DNA of 47,858 nucleotides from an uncultured Bacteroidota bacterium. GTDB taxonomy: Bacteria; Bacteroidota; Bacteroidia; Chitinophagales; Chitinophagaceae. Position numbers and translations under genes: made by a program. Positions 32,460-40,454 of this stretch are shown here, piece by piece; position 1 is the stretch's first letter, and the number at the start of each line of letters is the position of its first letter. Under the pieces are notes generated by a model. It was not told the origin of the DNA and did no database searches. It worked only from the letters and a program-made list of their open reading frames with translations. Location of the stretch: the NCBI GenBank assembly GCA_903829015.1, contig CAIKOJ010000207.1, positions 1-47,858 on the forward strand. The letters are read 5' to 3'.

Positions 32460-33740
32460 CTATTGCTCGGGAAAAATCATTTTTTTTCCGAGCAATTTTT
32501 TTTCCTGGGCAGAGGAAGTAAGGCTGATGGCTATTTTGAAATAATACCCTGCTTTGGCTTTGTCGCCGATATTGGCATATAGCTCTCCCAGAACAGCCGG
32601 GAAGAGGTATTGAGAGTTCTCCAGTTTTTCTATATCGTCAATAGCTTTTATCGCATTTATGGCGGCCTCATTTCCTTTTAGTTTGCTGAGTGCCACGGCA
32701 CGGTTGAGGTGTACAGTAGGGGATGGGTTCATCTGAGCGAGATGATCGTATAGATTAACAATGTTTTGCCAGTTGGTTTCCTGAAAGCTTTTAGCCATGC
32801 TGTGCTCGGCCACAATAGCAGCTTCGAGGTGGTAAGTGCTTAGTTCTTCTCCTTCAGCAGCCATATTCAGGTAATGCAAACCAATACGCATCAGTTCAGC
32901 GTTCCACTTGCTTCTGTCCTGATCTGCGAGCAAAACTATCTCGCCATCCTCATTCAGACGTGAATCAAGTCGAGCAGCCAGGAGGGTCATCAGAGCAACC
33001 AACGAATTAGTTTTGGGGAGATTGGTGATGTTGTTTTTTGTAAGCAGCAAAGCCAGCCTCAGGGCTTCTTCGCAAAGATCTTTTCTAATGATCTCTTCTT
33101 TGTCGCATGATTTGTAGCCTTCGTTAAAAAGCAGATACAATGTATGCAGCACAATATCCAGCCGGTTTTTTAGATCACTACCCAGCGGAATGTCGAAATT
33201 TATTTTCTTCTCAATGATGGTGTTTTTAGCGCGCTGCAGCCTCTTTTTAATGGTTTCGGAGTTGGAAAGAAGTGCCGCTGCAATCTCTTGTACGCCAAAT
33301 CCCGAGCAGGTTTTAAGCGTGAGTGCTATCTGGTCGGCAGGGGCAAGGGCAGGGTGGCAGCAAGCAAATATCATGCGCAGCTGACTGTCCTGAATTTCGT
33401 ACTCCATAAACAGTTTTTCTACAACCGGTGCAGTAGTGTATTCTGAGCGCAGGAGCATACTTGTTTCTCGCGCAAACTCTTTACTGTACCGTTCGCGCCT
33501 TATGACATCTATAGCTTTGTTTTTAGCAGTAAGCATCAGCCAGCCTGAGGGGTTCGGTGGCAAGCCAAAAGTCCACTCCTTGAGTGCTTTTGCAAAAGCC
33601 TCCTGCATCACATCTTCGGCCAGCTCCAGATTGTGCATTCCGAACAGGCGCGTCAAAACAGCGACCATCTTTCCCGATTCGTGCCGGAAAAGATGGTCTG
33701 CCAGTAAATGGATATTGTTGTTGAGCGCAGGCTGTTTCAA
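32460..33740 (-). CDS. ECF42-type sigma factor with C-terminal DUF6596/TPR extension
   Basis: A 426-residue sigma factor, about twice the ECF length. Sigma region 2 (GKMVAVLTRLFGMHNLELAEDVMQEAFAKAL, SGWLMLTAKNKAIDVIRR) and region 4 (IALTLKTCSGFGVQEIAAALLSNSETIKKRLQRAK) are followed by the DUF6596 domain (LYLLFNEGYKS, LCEEALRLALLL, LMTLLAARLDSRLNEDGEIVLLADQDRSKWN) and TPR-like helices (LNRAVALSKLKGNEAAINAI, GELYANIGDKAKAGYYFKIA). In this group the extension replaces an anti-sigma factor. It is last in an operon with two YCII/DGPF proteins and a DinB protein, the known ECF42 context. Signal and regulon are unknown. Confidence 0.92.
   Translation of the reverse strand: MKQPALNNNIHLLADHLFRHESGKMVAVLTRLFGMHNLELAEDVMQEAFAKALKEWTFGLPPNPSGWLMLTAKNKAIDVIRRERYSKEFARETSMLLRSEYTTAPVVEKLFMEYEIQDSQLRMIFACCHPALAPADQIALTLKTCSGFGVQEIAAALLSNSETIKKRLQRAKNTIIEKKINFDIPLGSDLKNRLDIVLHTLYLLFNEGYKSCDKEEIIRKDLCEEALRLALLLTKNNITNLPKTNSLVALMTLLAARLDSRLNEDGEIVLLADQDRSKWNAELMRIGLHYLNMAAEGEELSTYHLEAAIVAEHSMAKSFQETNWQNIVNLYDHLAQMNPSPTVHLNRAVALSKLKGNEAAINAIKAIDDIEKLENSQYLFPAVLGELYANIGDKAKAGYYFKIAISLTSSAQEKKLLGKKMIFPEQ
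32462..32504 (+). terminator. Terminator of the small lipoprotein gene, inside the sigma-factor 3' end
   Basis: Arms ATTGCTCGG (32462-32470) and CCGAGCAAT (32488-32496), followed by eight T to 32504. On the other strand the same bases encode the last residues of the sigma factor (KKMIFPEQ), so the hairpin constrains that coding end. Confidence 0.85.
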
Positions 33741-33844
33741 AAAATGTACTTTGTTGCAAGTTAAGTCAAATTAAGAACGGATTTCTCAGGCATGCGCTTC
33801 CGATAATCACCAGCGGAAGGTGCCTGAATTGGTCCAGCCCTTTG

Positions 33845-34201
33845 CTATGACTGCATGGATACTACATTGATCTCCCGCACTTCTACTGAGCCTGAATCGA
33901 ATTCAAGAATAGGACAGCCTTTAGAGATTTCTACGGCCTCGGCATAGTCGGAGGCTTTGCATATAAGGTAGCCACCTACCATTTCCTTGCCTTCCATATA
34001 AGGGCCGTCGGTAACAACAGCTGCAGTGCCGCTCAACACTTTGCCTCCACCTCTTAGTGGTTGTGCGCCTATTAGTTTACCCTGCTCTTGCAATTGGCTC
34101 ATCCACAGCATCCACTTCTGCATATGAGCCTGCCATTTTTCGGGCGATTCCTGTGCCGAGGGGCCATCGCCACCTCTGAATAATAATAAGAACTCTGACA
34201 T
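33845..34201 (-). CDS. YCII-related (DGPF) protein
   Basis: A 118-residue ferredoxin-like alpha-beta protein starting SEFLLLFRGGDGPSAQ, with the DGPF signature in the form VTDGPYMEGKEMVGGYLI and a C-terminal SVEVREI strand. Such proteins are typical companions and targets of ECF42 sigma factors; the biochemical role is not established. It lies 25 bp after the second YCII gene and 104 bp before the sigma gene, in the same operon. Confidence 0.88.
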   Translation of the reverse strand: MSEFLLLFRGGDGPSAQESPEKWQAHMQKWMLWMSQLQEQGKLIGAQPLRGGGKVLSGTAAVVTDGPYMEGKEMVGGYLICKASDYAEAVEISKGCPILEFDSGSVEVREINVVSMQS

Positions 34202-34226
34202 GTTTTTAATTTTGAGGTTTTAGGAA

Positions 34227-34571
34227 TTACATCGCCGGCATTGGTGCAATTTCACGAACTTCAACGTGACCGTTGTAGTTTTTGTGCGGACACGCATCAG
34301 CCAACGCCGCAGCCGCATCCAGGCTTTCTGCATTGATGAGCAGGTAGCCGCCAACGATCCCTTCGGGCGATGATGTTACGGGTTCATTTGTTATTCCGCT
34401 GGCAGAAACTGATTTACCACCGCTCACCAAGGGTACGCCGCCTGCCATGTGGCCGTTTTGAGCAAGGCTGCCCATGTATACGTTCCAAGCCGCGGTTTCA
34501 GCTTTGCTTTCTTCTTCTGTTTTGCTTGCTGCCGGTCTGCCGCCGCGCAGAATTAATAAGAACTGTTTCAT
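34227..34571 (-). CDS. YCII-related protein lacking the DGPF motif
   Basis: A 114-residue paralogue of the next gene, starting KQFLLILRGGRPAASKT and ending HVEVREIAPMPAM. The DGPF position reads NEPVTSSPEGIVGGYLL, so the motif is lost while the fold-defining strands remain. It probably still pairs with its neighbour (inference). It follows the DinB gene by 47 bp. Confidence 0.85.
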   Translation of the reverse strand: MKQFLLILRGGRPAASKTEEESKAETAAWNVYMGSLAQNGHMAGGVPLVSGGKSVSASGITNEPVTSSPEGIVGGYLLINAESLDAAAALADACPHKNYNGHVEVREIAPMPAM

Positions 34572-34618
34572 TTTTTGTGTTTTTGATAATTAAATATAAA
34601 GGATTAATCTGATGAAAA

Positions 34619-35104
34619 TTAGTTGTAGCTCATAGGCTCATTGGTGTGGAATTTCTTTAAGAAGCCCAACTGCCCGATATCGTAGCTTTCGTGTTGTGCC
34701 AAAAAAGCAATTGTACCGCCTATGGTAAAGTCGCCGGTTGGATTCTTGAAAGGGGCATCTCCTCCCAAATGGCCTTCTGAAACTGATTCAAGCCCTTCGT
34801 TCAGAAGAACGGTTGCTTTTTTCCATTCTGTAATGATGTCTGCAATGGCAGGCAACTGCATGGATGCATCAAAAGCCTTGAAATTCTCGAACAGTCCGTT
34901 GTATGGGTTCTCGCCTGGCTTACCCAGCATAGCGGCCATATTGTAGCGCGCCCAAACTGTGTGTGTAGCTATCCAAACTATGGGATTGTTGTGTTCGCTG
35001 ATACGGTGGGTAGCTTGTGAGTCGGTAACACCTGCAAGTGCATTCACAAAAAGGCGCTCATTGAGTTTGAGAATTAGCGCTGAGTGTTTTAATGATTCTG
35101 TCAT
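34619..35104 (-). CDS. DinB-superfamily protein
   Basis: A 161-residue four-helix-bundle protein. DinB-type positions are visible: LNERLFVNAL near the start, NPIVWIATHTVWARYNMAAMLG (first His of the metal site), and FLAQHESYDIGQLGFLKKF at the end (second and possible third ligand). The family includes bacillithiol- or mycothiol-linked transferases as well as many unknowns, so a thiol-dependent detoxification role is possible but unproved. It is the first gene of the ECF42 operon. Confidence 0.82.
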   Translation of the reverse strand: MTESLKHSALILKLNERLFVNALAGVTDSQATHRISEHNNPIVWIATHTVWARYNMAAMLGKPGENPYNGLFENFKAFDASMQLPAIADIITEWKKATVLLNEGLESVSEGHLGGDAPFKNPTGDFTIGGTIAFLAQHESYDIGQLGFLKKFHTNEPMSYN

Positions 35105-35479
35105 GTTGTTGGTTTTTGAAAGTGAATTGTTTGATTTGTATGGTAATAACGAACGGCTTTGGAAGTAGGGGACAAAAGCAGGGAAAATTATTTTTCGGTG
35201 TGTTTTGTTGCCGGGAATTTGATTTGGTTGAAGTAATATTAGTTAATTAGGTATAATTTATATAATTGAATACGGGATTTAATAAACTGGTAATGCAGGG
35301 GCAAGTTTCCACGGTGAATTCTTAAAATATCAATAAATACGGTAAAAGATGTATAAATATGAATGACAGAGACGAAATCAATTGTAGTTCATATTCTTTC
35401 GTATAACCGCAGGTACCACATGACCAATATTTAATTCTCCGATTCCCTTACTTTTGTGCTTTAGATAAACAGGGAAATT
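35105..35479. other. Divergent intergenic region between the ECF42 operon and mrp
   Basis: 375 bp, AT-rich. The mrp side holds a -7 element at 35449. Nothing like TAnnTTTG is seen for the DinB operon, as expected if it uses a sigma-specific promoter. No ORF or RNA gene is supported. Confidence 0.6.
35449..35456 (+). promoter_or_regulatory. -7 promoter element of mrp
   Basis: TACTTTTG, exact consensus, 23 bp before the ATG at 35480. No TTG lies at the expected -33. Confidence 0.5.
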
Positions 35480-36577
35480 ATGATAACAAAAGAGGCAGTG
35501 ATCGAGGCGTTGAGCCAGGTGCAGGAACCGGATCTGGGTAAGGATCTGGTGACGTTGAATATGGTGAAGGATATTGCAATAGATGGCAAAAATGTTTCAT
35601 TTACGGTTGTGTTGACTACTCCGGCGTGTCCGCTGAAGGATATGATAGAAAAGGCATGCGTGAATGCCATCCGTCTGCTTGTGGATAAAGAAGCTGTCGT
35701 AACTGTGAACATGACTGCCAATGTAACCAACAACCGAAAGGACAATAAAGCGATGCTGCCCGGGGTTCGGAACATTATAGTTGTGGCTTCGGGTAAGGGT
35801 GGAGTAGGGAAGTCTACTGTATCAGTGAATCTGGCTATAGCACTGGCTCAGGAGGGGGCGAAAGTCGGATTGCTGGATGCTGATATACACGGCCCGTCAA
35901 TACCGATGATGCTGGGAATGCGCGATGAAAGACCGCAAATGACCGAGATTGATGGAAAGGGTATGATAGTACCGCTGGAGCGATACGGTATAAAAGCGAT
36001 GTCTATAGGATTGCTGATAGATGAGAAGCAGGCAGTGATCTGGCGCGGTCCGCAGGCTAGTTCTGCATTGAAGCAGTTTATTACCGATGTGTACTGGCAG
36101 GATCTGGATTATCTGGTGATAGATCTGCCGCCGGGCACAGGTGATATACACCTGACGTTGGTACAAACTGTACCAATTACAGGTGCGGTTATCGTATCTA
36201 CACCGCAGGCTGTAGCATCGGCGGACGCTAAAAAAGCGATCATGATGTTCAAACAACCACAGATCAATGTGCCGATACTCGGAATTGTTGAAAATATGGC
36301 TTATTTTACACCGCAGGAACTGCCTGAGAATAAATATTATATTTTCGGGAAGGGAGGTGCTAAGAAAATGGCTGACCAGTTTGATCTGCCATTTTTGGGT
36401 GAAATACCGATAGTGCAGAGCATCAGGGAGGGTGGAGATACCGGAATACCTGCTGTGGTGAATGATGATCAGGTTTCGAAAGATGCATTTATCAGTATTG
36501 CCGGAAAGGTGGCACAGAACATAGCTATTCGTAATGCCAATATGGAGCCGACGAAGGTGGTGGAAATGATGAATTAA
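35480..36577 (+). CDS. mrp: Mrp/ApbC-type iron-sulfur carrier ATPase
   Basis: A 365-residue P-loop protein. The N-terminal MIP18/DUF59 domain spans about 1-80 (VIEALSQVQEPDLGKDLVTLNMV, TTPACPLKD). A short linker leads to the Mrp domain with the deviant Walker A GKGGVGKST, GLLDADIHGPSIP, and VIDLPPGTGDIHLTL. In other bacteria the C-terminal part carries a CxxC motif for the cluster; here that place reads MAYFTPQELPENKYYIFGKGG with no Cys pair, which I believe is usual in Bacteroidota. The protein transfers or assembles Fe-S clusters in the cytoplasm. The FGE-fold gene follows 40 bp downstream and may share the transcript. Confidence 0.92.
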   Translation: MITKEAVIEALSQVQEPDLGKDLVTLNMVKDIAIDGKNVSFTVVLTTPACPLKDMIEKACVNAIRLLVDKEAVVTVNMTANVTNNRKDNKAMLPGVRNIIVVASGKGGVGKSTVSVNLAIALAQEGAKVGLLDADIHGPSIPMMLGMRDERPQMTEIDGKGMIVPLERYGIKAMSIGLLIDEKQAVIWRGPQASSALKQFITDVYWQDLDYLVIDLPPGTGDIHLTLVQTVPITGAVIVSTPQAVASADAKKAIMMFKQPQINVPILGIVENMAYFTPQELPENKYYIFGKGGAKKMADQFDLPFLGEIPIVQSIREGGDTGIPAVVNDDQVSKDAFISIAGKVAQNIAIRNANMEPTKVVEMMN

Positions 36578-36617
36578 TGTAAAGACGCATAAAAATTATT
36601 AAAACAACAGTAAACAT

Positions 36618-37457
36618 ATGAGACGAGTTGCAGCCTGCATATTAATTGTACTGATAGCACAACCTGTATTGGCGCAGAGAAAGTACAACAAAACAAGTAC
36701 TGAGGCTCTGCCTATCTACATGACAAAGGTAGAGGGTGGTAGTTTTGATCTGGGTAGCAATGATGAGGCCGCAGACAGGAAGCCAGCTCATACTGTTAAG
36801 CTGAAGGATTTTTCAATTGGCACTTACGAGGTTACACAGTTCCAATGGAAGGCGATCATGGGAAATAACCCCTCGCAGTTTAAATGCGATGAGTGCCCCG
36901 TAACCAATGTAGACTTTGCAGACGTGCAGGATTTTATAGAAAAACTAAATACAAAAACCGGAAGGCATTACCGTCTGCCCACTGAGGCTGAATGGGAGTA
37001 TGCTGCACGTGGTGGAGTAAAAGAAGAACTTGTAAAACGTTACAAAGGTGTAGCACGTGGTGGTGTAAATGAATTCCTGATCTCTGATAAGGGCGCAAGG
37101 GTACCGGACAGAGACAAAGAAGGTAAAAGATTTGCCGGCAAGAAACTGGCACAGGATGTGGCCTGGTATCAGCGCAATTCGAGAGATCATGTGCATTGCA
37201 TAGGCAGGAAAAAGCCAAACGAAATTGGGGTATATGATATGTCGGGGAATGTGGAAGAGTGGGTGGCCGACTGGTATGCAAATTCCTATGGCAGTAAGAA
37301 TACAGTGGAGAACCCAGGCGGACCTTCAGGTGGTATATCGCACGTGGTGCGCGGGGGATCATGTGCCAGCAACGAATCTGAGCTGACAGTTACAAGGCGT
37401 GCAGCTTACGTGCCAAAAACCAAAGCAAATTCTCTTGGTTTCAGATTAGCAGAGTAA
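36618..37457 (+). CDS. Exported formylglycine-generating-enzyme-fold (SUMF1 domain) protein
   Basis: A 279-residue protein with a signal peptide ending PVLAQ and a full FGE-sulfatase domain: YMTKVEGGSFDLGS, FSIGTYEVTQFQWKAIMGNNP, YRLPTEAEWEYAARGG, YDMSGNVEEWVADWY, VVRGGSCASNESELTVTRRA and a final GFRLAE. True FGE enzymes have two Cys in the GGS... region; only one is present here, so sulfatase activation is unlikely and a binding or structural role like GldK/GldJ relatives is more probable. It lies behind mrp and ends at a strong terminator. Confidence 0.86.
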   Translation: MRRVAACILIVLIAQPVLAQRKYNKTSTEALPIYMTKVEGGSFDLGSNDEAADRKPAHTVKLKDFSIGTYEVTQFQWKAIMGNNPSQFKCDECPVTNVDFADVQDFIEKLNTKTGRHYRLPTEAEWEYAARGGVKEELVKRYKGVARGGVNEFLISDKGARVPDRDKEGKRFAGKKLAQDVAWYQRNSRDHVHCIGRKKPNEIGVYDMSGNVEEWVADWYANSYGSKNTVENPGGPSGGISHVVRGGSCASNESELTVTRRAAYVPKTKANSLGFRLAE

Positions 37458-37487
37458 GAAATTTACAATTTAAATTAGGTAACCTAT

Positions 37488-37535
37488 GGCGGAGTCAATG
37501 AGTGATTTACTCAATGACTCCGCCATCTCTTTTTT
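37488..37535 (+). terminator. Rho-independent terminator after the FGE-fold gene
   Basis: Sixteen-base arms GGCGGAGTCAATGAGT (37488-37503) and complement (37509-37524) with one mismatch and a 5-base loop, then a T tract at 37530-37535. Confidence 0.9.
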
Positions 37536-37548
37536 ACGCAGCAATTTG

Positions 37549-38025
37549 TTAATGTGTTTGCAGGAAAACATTTGTCTGATAATACTGTTCGGAAATCGGG
37601 TTAGTACCTGACACCGTGTGGTATTCAAGGCTCATACTGTCTTTTTCGTATTGGTAGTACAAAACACAGTTCAATGTTCCTGTAACGATAGAATCGAACC
37701 TCATCGTTTTGTTCGAAGAGTCGGTCAGTCGGTAATTGAGCGTTACGCCAAATGCACTTACAGCAAAGCCATCAATTTTTGAAATGATAAATGTGGTATC
37801 CGAGATCACCCGGTTGTATATTTTCGCCCACTCGTAATGTGTCGTATCGGGAGGATTTGTAGTATCTCCTTTGAAATATCCGTAAGCGGGTCCTTTCCAA
37901 GAATGTGGTATTGTGACCTGAGCCGTATGGTCGGCTGTTGAAAAGTTGTTGGAATTTTTGTTGCAGCTCGTGTATGCGACGGCGGACATAAGGGCGAACA
38001 GACTGACGAAAATAGATTTTTTCAT
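37549..38025 (-). CDS. Small lipoprotein of unknown function
   Basis: A 158-residue protein with a type II signal peptide ending AVAYTSC. The mature domain is beta-rich (WKGPAYGYFKGD, FIISKIDGFAVSAFGVTLNYRL, MRFDSIVTGTLNCVLYYQYEKDSMSLEYHTVSG). It resembles other calycin-like Bacteroidota lipoproteins but no family is certain. The frame is open 26 codons upstream of the chosen ATG; the start at 38025 is favoured by the signal peptide and by a TAGCTTTG promoter element 24 bases upstream. Confidence 0.75.
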   Translation of the reverse strand: MKKSIFVSLFALMSAVAYTSCNKNSNNFSTADHTAQVTIPHSWKGPAYGYFKGDTTNPPDTTHYEWAKIYNRVISDTTFIISKIDGFAVSAFGVTLNYRLTDSSNKTMRFDSIVTGTLNCVLYYQYEKDSMSLEYHTVSGTNPISEQYYQTNVFLQTH

Positions 38026-38048
38026 AAATAGGTTTTTGGGAGATAACG

Positions 38049-38056
38049 CAAAGCTA
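38049..38056 (-). promoter_or_regulatory. -7 promoter element of the 37549 lipoprotein gene
   Basis: TAGCTTTG on the minus strand, an exact TAnnTTTG match, 23 bp before the ATG at 38025. No TTG at -33. Confidence 0.45.
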
Positions 38057-38193
38057 AAGGTTTTATTATTTGTGGGGCGCGTATTTTGAGACGTGTTGAG
38101 CAATTACCAAGGAATATAAACTAAATGGAATAATTTCAGTGCCTGGTGTGTGTGTTTTCTGAAATTTTAGGCATTTCTTGACGTTTGACTTAT

Positions 38194-38201
38194 TAATTTT
38201 G
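38194..38201 (+). promoter_or_regulatory. -7 promoter element of the thioredoxin-like gene
   Basis: TAATTTTG, an exact TAnnTTTG match, 26 bp before the ATG at 38228. The nearest TTG upstream is at only 13 bp, so the -33 element is weak or absent. Confidence 0.42.
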
Positions 38202-38227
38202 GGTTGATTAACGATTAATGTGCCCGG

Positions 38228-39394
38228 ATGAGATCAAAACAACTACTCTTTATACTTATTGCGTTATCCGGATTGACTGCCTGTAGCAGCAATGACCGCC
38301 GTTTCAGGGTGATTGGTAATATTGCCGGATTGCCGGAACAGACCGTTATTCTTGAGCAGTTGAGCGCCAATGATCAGATCACAATCGTTGATTCTGAAAA
38401 ATCTAAGTCAGACGGGCATTTTGAATTATCGGGGGTGGCACCTGAGCCGGGGCTATACAGGCTTCATTTTCGTAAGAACAAGTACATTCTGCTATCGGTA
38501 GATAAAGGTAACATAAAGGTTGATGCCGATTGGAACACGCTGGAAAATTATACCGTCGGTGGTTCGCAGCCTTCTGAGGATTTGAGGAATTTTTTAGTTT
38601 CGATCAGGGAGCATTTGCGTGATTTCAATACGATGAGCATTGTGCTTGATTCTTTACAGGCAAGGAATAATGATAGCCTGCTCACAGTGGCACGTAATGA
38701 TTTTGCAGACTTGCGTCAGCATTTTACGCAGTATGTGGAGCACTATGCAGATACGACTGCCTATCAGCCTAACGCCATTTTTGCAGCAAGAATACTTAAC
38801 CCCGAATCTGAGAAACATTACCTGGAGGCATTTTCGCAAAGTTTGGGGCGGCGTTTCCCCAATACCCAAATGTCGAGAGACTATGCTGAATACTATACGA
38901 AGGTTGCAGCGAGGCAAATGAGGCCCAGCAAACCAGCGAATTCAGTTGATTCGGGTGCTGTAGCTCCCGAGGTGACATTGGCTGATGCTGAGGGTAAGGA
39001 GGTTTCTTTGTCATCGTTTAGAGGCAAATATGTATTGCTTGATTTCTGGGCTTCGTGGTGCGGGCCATGCAGGGGCGAGAACCCGAATGTCGTGGCTGCT
39101 TATGAGAAGTTTAAGGATAAGAACTTTACAGTATTGGGAGTATCTCTTGATAACCAGAAAGATGCCTGGCAGAAAGCTATTAAAGACGACGGGCTTGTAT
39201 GGACCCAAGTAACCGATTACAAAGGATTTAAGTCGCCGGCAGTTACTGCCTATAATGTTCGTGCTATTCCGTCTAATTTTCTGATCGATCCCAATGGTAA
39301 GATCATAGCTCATGACTTGCGTGGTAGCCAACTCGAAGAAAAACTTGATGCAGTGCTGAATGCTAAGCCAGCAGAAGCTTCGGCAAAAAACTAA
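38228..39394 (+). CDS. TlpA-like thioredoxin-fold lipoprotein with DUF4369 domain
   Basis: A 388-residue envelope lipoprotein with a signal ending SGLTAC. The N-terminal DUF4369 domain spans about 25-115 (FRVIGNIAGLPEQTVILEQL, ILLSVDKGNIKVDADW). A helical middle region (120-240) follows, then a C-terminal TlpA/AhpC-type thioredoxin domain with APEVTLADAEGKEVSLSSFRGKYVLLDFWASWCGPC, AIPSNFLIDPNGKII and a C-terminal helix. The WCGPC active site should reduce disulfides in periplasmic proteins. It is a single gene, and the following 340 bp carry no gene. Confidence 0.9.
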   Translation: MRSKQLLFILIALSGLTACSSNDRRFRVIGNIAGLPEQTVILEQLSANDQITIVDSEKSKSDGHFELSGVAPEPGLYRLHFRKNKYILLSVDKGNIKVDADWNTLENYTVGGSQPSEDLRNFLVSIREHLRDFNTMSIVLDSLQARNNDSLLTVARNDFADLRQHFTQYVEHYADTTAYQPNAIFAARILNPESEKHYLEAFSQSLGRRFPNTQMSRDYAEYYTKVAARQMRPSKPANSVDSGAVAPEVTLADAEGKEVSLSSFRGKYVLLDFWASWCGPCRGENPNVVAAYEKFKDKNFTVLGVSLDNQKDAWQKAIKDDGLVWTQVTDYKGFKSPAVTAYNVRAIPSNFLIDPNGKIIAHDLRGSQLEEKLDAVLNAKPAEASAKN

Positions 39395-39734
39395 GTTGTA
39401 AGTCATCTTTTACGAATCAATAATTCTAGAATAAGATTTGCCACTGGAATTAAGTGGATGGTTTTATGAAGCGGTAACCGAAAAATTAAGCATGTGACTT
39501 TGAGCCACTAGTCCAATCTAAACATGATTTAGTGCCAATACTTGTTTGAGAATATTTATTATTTTTAAGAGGTCTGTGGTTGTACGGTTATTATTTTGAG
39601 AGCGCCTTTTCCCGAGTTTGGCAAGTATCTTGTTCTGGTATTGAATATTAAATACGGTATCGCCTGAACAACATGATAGGGGTCAGTATTTGCCACTTGC
39701 GATTAGCCTAATTTACATAAATAATGCTGGGTTG
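39395..39734. other. Intergenic region before the ABC exporter operon
   Basis: 340 bp without a supported gene. The frame of the ATPase is open to a TTG at 39690, but homology-like sequence starts at the ATG at 39735. Near-promoter strings (TTATTATTTTG at about 39588, GTTTGGCAAGTATCTTG at about 39618) deviate from consensus. No terminator hairpin with a T tract is clear after the thioredoxin-like gene. Confidence 0.5.
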
Positions 39735-40448
39735 ATGTTGCCAACAAGAAAGATAATAGCGAAAGTAATTGGTGCCGGAAAAGAGTACAAAGCCGGCGAT
39801 ACAACTATTACAGCATTGCAGGCTAGTACTGTAGATCTGTTGTCGGGCGAGCTTACGCTTATCATTGGCCCGTCTGGCTCGGGTAAAACTACTTTACTGT
39901 CTTTGTTAGGGTGTGTAATCTATCCAAGTTTTGGAGAGGTGTGGATCGATGGTATTAAAGTAAGTGATCTGAATGAAAAGAGTCTGGCCCAGATCAGGCT
40001 AAAGAAAATAGGCTTCGTTTTTCAGAAATTCAATCTTATAGCCCCGCTTACTGCTCTGGAAAATGTGATGATGCCGCTAATCCTGCAAGGTATCAGTGAA
40101 AAGGAATCAAAAGCAAAGGCGACTGCCGCCCTCGAAAAAGTTGGCATGGGCGATAGGTTGAAGAATCTGAGCAATGACCTGAGTGGAGGGCAGCAGCAAC
40201 GTGTAGCAATAGCAAGAGCATTAGTTACGGATCCTGAAATGATGCTGTGTGATGAGCCTACAGCATCTCTAGACATAAAAAGTGTAGGTATTGTTATGAA
40301 AGAACTGAAACAACTGGCTGAACAAGGCAAGGCGGTTGCTGTGGTTACACACGATACTCGCCTTACTCCGTTTGCCGACAGAATAGTTTATGTAGTGGAC
40401 GGTGCAATATCAGACAAACCCATAGAAGAAGAACTAAGTCAAAAATAA
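39735..40448 (+). CDS. ABC exporter ATP-binding protein (LolD/MacB/DevA type)
   Basis: A 237-residue ATPase. Walker A is IIGPSGSGKTTLLSLLG, the Q-loop is FVFQKFNLIAPLTALENV, the signature is LSGGQQQRVAIARAL, Walker B is MMLCDEPTASLD, and the H-loop is AVVTHD. This is the short MacB/LolD/DevA class that works with FtsX-type permeases. The start at 39735 gives the usual length; an upstream TTG at 39690 is less likely. It is the first gene of a tight four-gene operon, and the membrane-fusion gene follows 6 bp after the stop. Confidence 0.92.
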   Translation: MLPTRKIIAKVIGAGKEYKAGDTTITALQASTVDLLSGELTLIIGPSGSGKTTLLSLLGCVIYPSFGEVWIDGIKVSDLNEKSLAQIRLKKIGFVFQKFNLIAPLTALENVMMPLILQGISEKESKAKATAALEKVGMGDRLKNLSNDLSGGQQQRVAIARALVTDPEMMLCDEPTASLDIKSVGIVMKELKQLAEQGKAVAVVTHDTRLTPFADRIVYVVDGAISDKPIEEELSQK

Positions 40449-40454
40449 AAACCG

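Noticed and set aside
35480..36577. Loss of the Mrp CxxC motif as a sign of a defective gene
   Set aside because: The rest of the protein is intact, and as far as I recall Bacteroidota Mrp proteins commonly read PEELPENKYYIFG at this place.
36618..37457. True formylglycine-generating enzyme for the sulfatase at 7430
   Set aside because: The second active-site Cys is missing and the protein is exported while the sulfatase is not.
39588..39640. Promoter of the ABC exporter operon
   Set aside because: The candidate strings each deviate from TAnnTTTG or have wrong spacing, so no site was called.
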